A program made the position numbers and the translations under genes. A stretch of DNA of 64,000 bases, taken from Ochotona curzoniae (lineage: Eukaryota; Chordata; Mammalia; Lagomorpha; Ochotonidae). The stretch lies in NCBI RefSeq assembly GCF_017591425.1, contig NW_024466512.1, forward strand, positions 15,751,001 to 15,815,000, read 5' to 3'. The notes beneath the pieces are model-generated. The model worked only from the letters and a program-made list of their open reading frames with translations. It was not told where the DNA came from and ran no database searches. How positions within the stretch are numbered: the stretch's first letter is position 1; the number at the start of each line of letters is the position of its first letter. Below, one piece after another: positions 57,235 through 64,000 of this stretch.

Positions 57235-57350
57235 TAATTCATCAGAAGGTCATGTTTATCTCTTACTATTGATTAAATCTCTCTATTCATTCCCAGTTCC
57301 TGACACAAACTCCAGCATACAGAGAAACTCAATACATATTTGATTAATGA
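57235..57350 (+). mobile_element. L2 LINE 3' tail (+)
   Basis: The order 'catgtttatctcttac', 'attcccagttcctgacac' and 'actcaatacatatttgatta' followed by 'atgaatcaat' matches the L2 3' terminus. Confidence 0.7.
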
Positions 57351-57369
57351 ATCAATATTTATAAAGAAA

Positions 57370-57870
57370 TCCTAGTCCAGGCTACTGTTGTCTTTGGCCA
57401 GAACTGTTCCCAGTCCCCTCTCATATGGGTCTTCCTAGTCTATATTCTCTCCAGTCTAAACAATTCTCCATATTTAGGGATCTGCCCTAATGAGACAAAA
57501 GCAGCACATGTGATCATAGTGTTCTCTGTTGCCAGTTAAAGACCAGCAATGGTTTCTCATTTCTCCTTGGAACACAGGATCGATACTAGGTCTTGTAAGG
57601 GTCTGGGTAGTTTTATGTCTTCCTATGCCTCCAGTCTCAACTCACACTCCTCCTTCTCTTTCTGGCTAAACACAACAATGACATCACTTTGCTCCTTTCC
57701 ATTCACATTCGCCCCACTCCCTCCTGCCGTGAGAATTTTTATCTTATTCATTTTCCTCTCTCTGACCTACTCGCTGCCTGGTTACCTGGACACTCATCTC
57801 ATATGCCACTTACAGCTCAGGGTCTCTCACTTCTATTTCCCATGAGAACATACTTTCCTGAGAGTAATGA
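57370..57870 (+). mobile_element. L2 LINE fragment (+)
   Basis: L2-like phrases in order are 'tctccagtctaaacaattct', 'gtgatcatagtgttct', 'agaccagcaatggtttctca', 'tacctggacactc' and 'acttacagctcagggtctct'. It is a long but diverged copy, separate from the tail just to its left. Confidence 0.65.
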
Positions 57871-57884
57871 TTTGAAAAAGTTCT

Positions 57885-58195
57885 GTTTATTTTAACTTAT
57901 TTGAAAGGCAGAGCCCCCACTTACACACACACACACACACACACAGATCTTGCATTCACTGGTTCACTTCCCCAATGCTGACAGCAGCTGGGGTTGCCCA
58001 TACTGAAACTAGGAGCTAAGGACTCCATCTAAATTTCCCATGTGCATGAAAGGGCCTAAGTACTTGACCCATCACCTTTTGCCTCTCAGGAAGTGTGTTA
58101 GGAAGTGGAATCACAAGTGGAACAGAGACTGAAACCCAGGCACTCTAATGTGGCATATGCGTGTCCCAATGATATCTTAACTACGGTGCCAAATG
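57885..58195 (-). mobile_element. CSINE (-) with (CA)n in its tail
   Basis: A minus-strand C repeat with TTTAACTTATTTGAAAGGCA, TCACTGGTTCACTTCCCCAA and a head complement CTACGGTGCCAAATG. A pure (CA)n run of about 12 units (57922-57945) replaces the usual GAGAGA part of the tail. Confidence 0.88.
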
Positions 58196-58199
58196 AATG

Positions 58200-60185
58200 C
58201 TAGCTCCTTACTAAGAATACGCAGCTATTTGATTAACGTCTGCTCCCAGAACGTAAGATTCTTGGTAACAGGACAACATGCATCTGACTATTTTCTCTGC
58301 TTTTGGAATACAGCTCAGTTGGTGCCCAAGATTGGTTCTGTTTATAAATGGAATAATTGTGACCCATGGGTCTGGAACAAAGTCTTGGCTTTGCTTTGGA
58401 TGACAGTATGACTTTAGGAATAAAGAGCTATTGCTTAGATCAAAGAAATTCTGTCCTTCGTATTGAGATTTATTTGTATAAAGAGAAATTCTTTCTCACT
58501 GAGCACCCAATTTTAAGTTTTGAGAAGCTCATTAGTACTCAACTGTTGCAGTGAGAAGGGCTTAGTGACTTCAATTCAATTTCCTAAATTCCTCCCATGA
58601 CCTGCAGCAGATGCCCCAGGCTGCAGATTTTACCTAAGTGAGCCTTATATCTTCAACGGGCTTAGATAAGGTCTGCAGAGATGCAGAAGAGTGGCTGACA
58701 CTCGGAAGCACCCGGGGCTTGCCCTGGTTGCTGTGCAGGTTGAGACAGGGCTGAATATAAGCTGTCTTCCTCTTCTAAATTCTTCACTTTTGTTGCTCTC
58801 TGGTCTGGATCCAGCAGACCCCTCATTCCTAATCAAGCACTGCTGCTAGAATAATGCATTCTCATAGGGTTTGCCAGTTTTTACCTTGTGAAAATTGTGA
58901 CTTGTAGGCATTGCTTTTATTCTCAAATAAAACTGATTTATTCTTTTTATTTGAGAAGCAAAAAGAGAGAGAAAGAACCAGAGGTGATCTCCCAGATGCT
59001 GGCATCCCACCTAAATGCCAAAAATGACGGAGTCGGGCCTGATTTTCTACTGTGTTAAATTGTCCGGTGTTGTCATGTTGCTGTGGGTTGAAATGAATCT
59101 CTCTGAAACTCATTTGTTGCAGCTCATGTGATTGTATGTGCACATTTTAAATTGTAGATAATCATCATAAATTAGTATAGCTAGTAAATGTCATTTGAAA
59201 TGATAGGATTAGCCGAAGCCAAACCTTACTGGGAAACAATAGTCATACCTGCGGAGGCTTCATTTATGTCACTCGTGGGGGAGATGAGGTGCAGTTTCAG
59301 TTTCTACATGCGTCAGCAAGCTGGGTCAGAAGAGCCCCCTTAGCTCCTGACCTTCCTCTTCAGGCTGCCTCTATTTCAAGCAAGACAGTGGGTCGGTAGA
59401 AGACTACTTGGCCTTTGATGAGTAACATCTTCTGTCATCTTCAAGGAATGGTAGCCACATAAAGAAGGCAAGATGGCCAAGCCTCGAGTGACACTTCTGA
59501 GTGAGCAGAGGCCTTTCTAGCCTGGGGGCTGCCTTTGATTGTATTTGCGTGTTGAATTTCATGTCTTTTGGAAAGGATTACAAGTGCTCAAGGGGTGTTA
59601 ACAGATGGTTCCCAGGGAGAGATCTGGAAGGTAGTTTTCTGTGGCTGCGCATGCCCTCTCCCAGTGCATATGTCTGAGTGCTTGCACGTTCTCTGGGTTA
59701 CATTCTTTAGGAAAAAAAGGGAACCCACAGGTGGTACTGGTGTAGACTTAATGGGTCCATTGATTGTGCCGAATCATGAGCTTCAAGTAGGAACTGCTCA
59801 GAGGAAAGTTGGCTGCGGTCTGACAACAGCCCTTCAGGATATATGTTGGGGGGCGGGGGCCAGGAAAGGCTCAGGAGCTTTCTTCACTTGGGTCTGGGGA
59901 GTTCAGGGAATCATGTCTTGTCATTTAAAATGAGAGCAGGTGGTTGGCAGAACTGAGTGGTGTCCTGTCCTGATGGTATTTGGCTGATTCTGAGAGGAAT
60001 CCAGTTTCTTAGTCTGTAAGGAGACTCTAGTTCAGAGGGGGTGGATTCACTACGTCAGGTGAAGGTAAGCTCGTATTTGCCTACCTGTTGAGAACAGTCA
60101 GTGCTTGCTGTAACTGTGTTATGTGTTTAGTTCCACAGTGGGGTGGATCAGGAGCCAGTCATACAGAGAAAGCGGCTCCTAGGAA
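58200..60185. other. Unassigned stretch beside the retroviral fragment
   Basis: A short C-repeat-like tail (TTTTTATTTGAGAAGC plus a GAGAGA run) lies at about 58935-58975. The part from about 59560 to 60185 lies downstream of pol on the minus strand and may be retroviral 3' sequence, but I could not recognise env or an LTR. A 121-codon plus-strand frame (59568-59933) is unmatched. Confidence 0.4.
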
Positions 60186-60189
60186 GGAA

Positions 60190-61203
60190 CTCAGAAGAAA
60201 TAAGGCTTACTTTTCAAGGTGATGGTAAGAACTTTAGCCAATTTTCATGTTTCCTGGCAAAGTTGAGCTAAGGTTGTCATTAGGTTCCAGTAATATCTTG
60301 CAGTCTTTCTGAATGGCTGGAGTCTGTAGGCAGCTGTAAAACCAACTTTATGCTAAAGCCTGGGACATATCAGACAAAAACCTTAGGGACAAACGCTGAC
60401 ACATTATCACTGTATATAGTCCAGGGCAAACCAAATTTCAGGGTAATTTCTCCAACAGGTTTTTCATGACTTCTCCAGCCCTTTCTTTCCTTCAGAGTGG
60501 GAACTATTATACAGTCAGTGGTACCAGTCAGCAGTAAGAGGTATTTAAATCCCCTGGGACTGTGGGTACCACAGTGACCCTGACCTTGCCAATCTTTTCT
60601 GGGTAATGTACTCCTCATTTGTGCTACTTCGGTTAACTGTGGTAAGGGAAGCTGGGTTGGGCTGCACATTACTTGTAATGCCATTTTATTTACCAATTCC
60701 TTCACCCATTTTGATGACCTTATGTTGCTGATTGTCCATGCTGCCTTACCACACTGGGTGGATTCATAGGTGTAATGAGCCCTGTCTAGGGTCTGGAGGA
60801 TCCTGCTGTCTACTGCGCAACCTTTGGAAAGAGCATGCTTTGAAAACTCTTGTGGTGGGCTTCCTGAGACTGTGCCTGGGAGTACTCAGGCTCAAATTCT
60901 ACAGGCTCAGGGGGAGTATCCATGTAGCTGGCAGTTCCCTCTGTCATGGATATGCTCTCTCTTTGTGCAGTGTTGGTTAGGCTGCTGCCTTTGATAACTT
61001 TATAATCTTGCCTTTGGTGATTTTTGTGTTGTGTAATGGCTGTTTCTTTAGGCTTTCCTAGAACCTGTAGTGGCCTGAGCATTTCTTTATACAATATTTA
61101 ATGTCTTTATTGGTAACATTTAAGATCCTTCTGTTTTCCCTAATGACCCTATAGCCATAGACCACTGAGAAGCCATACCTATCTTTCATTTCATCAAGTA
61201 TAA
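60190..61203 (-). pseudogene. Endogenous retrovirus pol fragment: RNase H end and integrase
   Basis: On the minus strand two open blocks (61094-60810 and 60705-60370), plus flanking sequence to 61203 and 60190, read in order as the C-terminal RNase H domain and then integrase of a gammaretrovirus-like (class I) pol. RNase H is suggested by a KDRYGFSVVYGYRVIREN segment near 61165-61110 and an ITQHKNHQRQD segment further on. Integrase is suggested by FKYLLLLTGTT and FGLPWTIYSDN. The second catalytic Asp (in SDN) is kept. The first Asp and the Glu appear replaced, by Gln in WQGQ and by Ala in RKTARYY. There is a stop after VPKVFV (near 60369), a frameshift near 60330 and another stop near 60245. 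The copy is an inactive fossil. The 5' side is cut off by the L1 at 61204. Confidence 0.75.
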
Positions 61204-61275
61204 GGTCTTTTTTTTATTATTTTATTTAAAATTTTGAATTTTATGATATAATTCTGTAGGGTCTGGGATTCTGCA

Positions 61276-61288
61276 CCCCCGCCCCCCC
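61276..61288 (-). other. G-rich tract in L1 3' UTR
   Basis: The minus strand reads seven G, one C, five G here. Mammalian L1 3' UTRs typically carry a G-rich polypurine tract able to form a quadruplex, and this fits that position, shortly before the poly(A) tail. Confidence 0.75.
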
Positions 61289-63151
61289 GAATTCCCACCT
61301 GACTGATTTTCCCCATATTGTTATAATAGTACAGTTCTTCACAAGGAGTTATAATTCCATCAGTCTGTTATTTAACTGAGCCCCGACAATGCTGGTACAG
61401 ACAGTGTCAGACAGTCCAGCATCCCATTGTCTACATATGTCCAACAGTTTCATTGGGAGTCCATCTTTGATTTGGAAGTAGGGATGCATGTTGTATTGTG
61501 TCTTCCCATTTGGATATGGTAGTCTCTATTACTCCATCGCTATACATTCCAATTTGCATGATGGTTTCCTTATATTAGAGAGAACATATGGTATTTGTCT
61601 TCACTGAGCATAATGGTCTCGAGTTGGAACCACCTAGTTGCAAATGGTATTATTTCATTCTTTTTAATGACTGAATAATATTCCATGGAGTATATGTACC
61701 ACAATTTCTTAAACCACTTCTCTTTGGATGGGCATCTGGACTGTTTCCATGTCTTTGCTATTGTAGATTGTAGATTGAAAATATTGGATTACAGATCCCC
61801 TCCTTAAATGCAGTTTTCATTTCCTTTGGTTATATTCCTAGAAGCAGGATAGCTGGGTCATATGGCAGGTTTATTTGCAATTCTCTAAGCACTCTCCAGA
61901 GTGATTTCCATAGTGATTTGAGTAACCTGCACTCACACCAGTGGTGAAGGAGGGTACCTTTCTCCCCACATCCATGCTAGCAGGTGTTGCTAGTAAAATT
62001 CTGAATGTAGGCCAATCTGAGTTAGGTCATACCTCAGTGTGGCTTCAATTTGTATCTTCCTGATGGCTAGGGAGCCTGAGCATCTTTCCACATGTCTGTC
62101 AGCCATTTGAATCTGTTCTTTGGAAAAGTGTTTGTTCATTTCCTTTGCCCATTTTGTTACAGGGTTGTTTGTTTTTTACTGTCCCTGGGTTATGAAGCTC
62201 TTTGTAAGTCCTGAGTGTTAGTCCCCTATCAATTGTGTAGTATGCAAAAAAATATTCTCCCATTCTGTTGGTTGCTTCTTCATTTTGTTAGTCATTTCTT
62301 TTGCTGTGCAGAAGCTTTTTTTTTTTTTAATGTGGTCCCATTTGTTTATTTTGTCTTTGACTGCCTATGCTTTTGGTGTCTTTTCTAAGATTTTCTACAT
62401 TTCTGTTCCTTGGAGAGTATTTCCTATGTTTTCCTTTAATAGTTGGATGGCTTCTGGGTGTAGATTTAGTCCATGAACCATTTAGAGCTGATTTTTATAT
62501 AATGTGAGAGTTGGGGGCCTTGCTTCTTAATTCTGGAGGGTGCTATCCAGTTGTCCCAACAGCATTTGTTGACTAGATCAGGATTCTTCCCTGGGTTGTT
62601 TTTGTTTTCTTGTCAAAGATTAGTTGGCTATACATGTATGGGCTTTCTTCTGGTGTTTCTATTCTGTTTCATTGATCTTTCTGTGTTTCTGTACCATTAT
62701 CAGACTGTTTTGATGACCACTGCTCTGTAGTATGTCTTGAGATCTGGAATTGTGATTCCTCCAGGTTGATTTTTATTTTTCAGGATTCCTGACTTTTATT
62801 TTTATTTTTATGTTTCAGATTTTTATTTTTCAGGATAGCTTTGGCTATTTGTGGTCTCTTGTGTTTCCAGATGAACTTCTCTATCTACTTTTCTGTTTAT
62901 GAGAAGACTGTTGTTGGGATTTTGGGATTGCGTTGAATCTATACATTACTTTTGGTAATATGGGCATTTTGATAATGTTGATCCTGGCAATACAGGAACA
63001 TGGTAAGTTTCTCCATTTTCAGTATCTTCTTCTATTTCTTTTTTTAATGTTTTATATTTTTCGTCATAGAGGTCTTCCACACATGTAGTTAGCTTAATTC
63101 CTAGGTATTTAAGATTCCCCTCTGTTATTTAAAGGGGACTGTACTTACAGT

Positions 63152-63559
63152 TTATTTTTCAGCCATGGAATTATTTGTGTACATTAGTGCCATCGATTTC
63201 TGTTCATTAATTTTGTATCCAGCTACCATGTCAAAGTCTCTTCTGAGTTCCAGTAGTCTCTTGATTGAGCTTTTGGGTTCTACGTAGAGATTCATGCCAT
63301 CTGCAAATAGAGATAATTTCAGTTCCTTGCTTCCCATTTGGATTCCTTTAATTCCTTTTTCTTGCTTAATAGCTCTGGCGAGGACTTCCAATACTGTATT
63401 GGAGAGTAGTGGTGATAGTGGACATCCCTGTCTAGCTCCAGATTTTAGTGGAAACGCTTCCAATCTATCTCCATTTAGTATGATGCTGGCATCGGACTTT
63501 TCATAAATTGCTTTGATTGTGTTGTAGAATGTTCCTACTATGCCTATTTTTCTCAGCAT
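63152..63559 (-). pseudogene. L1 ORF2 reverse transcriptase fragment with altered active site
   Basis: The 135-codon block carries the central reverse transcriptase motifs of L1 ORF2p. [12 protein letters not shown] is the template-grip region and FADG stands at the position of the catalytic F/YADD motif, about residues 89-92 of the block. The second Asp of that motif is Gly here (codon GGC), which would abolish polymerase activity. Downstream, [18 protein letters not shown] matches the conserved thumb-proximal region. The fragment has no start codon of its own; the first Met is internal to ORF2. Confidence 0.9.
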
Positions 63560-64000
63560 GAAGTGGTATTAGATTTTATCAAGTGCCTTCTCTGCATCTA
63601 TTGAGATGATTATATGGTTTTTATTTTTCATTTATTGATGAGATGTATCTCATTTATTGATTTAGCGAATGTTGAATAATCCCTGCGTGCCTGGGATGAA
63701 TCCCACCTGGTCCTGGTGAATGATCTGCCTCATGTGCTGTTGGACCCTGTTGGCTAGTATTTTGTTGAGGATCTTTATGTCTGTGTTCATCAAGGATACT
63801 GGTCTTTAGTTCTCTTTTTCTGTTTTTTTCTCTATCTGGCTTTGGTATTAAGCTGATATTGACCACATAGAAAGAGTTTAGAAGATTGTCTATCTTTCTA
63901 TTGTTTGGAAAAGCTTGTGGAGGATTGGGGTAAGTTCCTCTTGAAACATTTGGTAGAATTCAGCAGTGAAGCCCTTTGGTCCAGGACTTTTCTTGGCTGG

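Larger units (their letters stand above)
61204..64000 (-). mobile_element. Lineage-specific L1 (-), 3' end through ORF2, runs off the window
   Basis: The 3' end is at the left, with a poly(A) tail seen as T8ATTATTTTATTT (about 61208). Next come a G-rich 3' UTR tract (minus-strand G5CG7 at 61276-61288), a 3' UTR of about 400 bases, and ORF2 to the window edge. The antisense phrases 'aataatattccatggagtat' and 'gctgggtcatatggcag' are typical of L1. A 135-codon open block (63559-63152) is the reverse transcriptase palm, with [13 protein letters not shown] and [17 protein letters not shown]2 elsewhere is broken by stops and frameshifts (for example the 63866-63654 frame, which changes register after DREKNRK). 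The element cannot make an intact ORF2 protein. Its 5' end is beyond the window. Confidence 0.95.

Noticed and set aside
59568..59933. 121-codon plus-strand frame near the retroviral fragment
   Set aside because: It is on the strand opposite to pol, has no recognisable domain, and I could not tie it to env or an LTR.
1..64000. CRISPR arrays, operons, bacterial promoters or tRNA/rRNA genes
   Set aside because: Nothing of the kind is visible; the tRNA-like boxes belong to SINEs, and the sequence is mammalian.

Overview
The window is nuclear DNA of a mammal, almost certainly a lagomorph. The main evidence is about two dozen copies of one tRNA-derived SINE whose core (pol III A and B boxes, then a GGATCCCATATGGG block and a CTCT-rich tail ending in AATAAATCTT) matches the lagomorph C repeat (CSINE). 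The youngest copies look closer to the pika (Ochotona) form than to the rabbit form as I remember them, so pika is my best guess. Ancient MIR and L2 fragments, older L1 fragments and a lineage-specific L1 fit a placental mammal. The sequence is AT-rich and I saw no CpG island.

I found no protein-coding gene that I recognise. Every long open frame I checked is a SINE or L1 read out of context, a stop-free microsatellite, or an unsupported short frame. The window behaves as intergenic or intronic sequence. One segment near 10.05-10.28 kb has a splice-acceptor-like end, a perfect Kozak start and two exact consensus donors; it is the only place I would test as an exon.

Layout: 0-10 kb is mostly unique sequence with an L2 piece, a young C repeat, a pair of back-to-back C repeats at 5.7-6.3 kb, a cluster of YY1-like motifs at 6.9 kb and an old L1 at 7.9-8.9 kb. 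10-24 kb has MIR pieces, a run of three adjacent C repeats at 17.8-18.8 kb and an old L1 at 21.3-22.3 kb. 24-32.4 kb is repeat-dense: L2, MIR, several C repeats, a degenerate GC-rich lagomorph repeat in two opposite orientations, and a 480-bp compound polypyrimidine microsatellite. 32.4-36.9 kb is nearly free of young repeats and holds an enhancer-like motif cluster. 37-49 kb alternates unique sequence with C repeats and a fragment of lagomorph L1 3' UTR. 49-55.5 kb is a stack of nested repeats: an old L1 (+) split by a MaLR-like LTR, then an old L1 (-) split by two C repeats, one carrying an exact 44-bp minisatellite. 57.2-58.2 kb has L2 and a C repeat. 60.2-61.2 kb is a decayed endogenous retrovirus pol fragment, cut by a lineage-specific L1 that fills the rest of the window.

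Nothing here forms an operon or an obvious new system. The interest lies in nested insertion history, two tandem-repeat expansions inside SINEs, and a few unexplained palindromes and motif clusters. All repeat calls rest on reading the sequence against remembered consensus features, not on a database search; boundaries of old elements are approximate by tens of bases.
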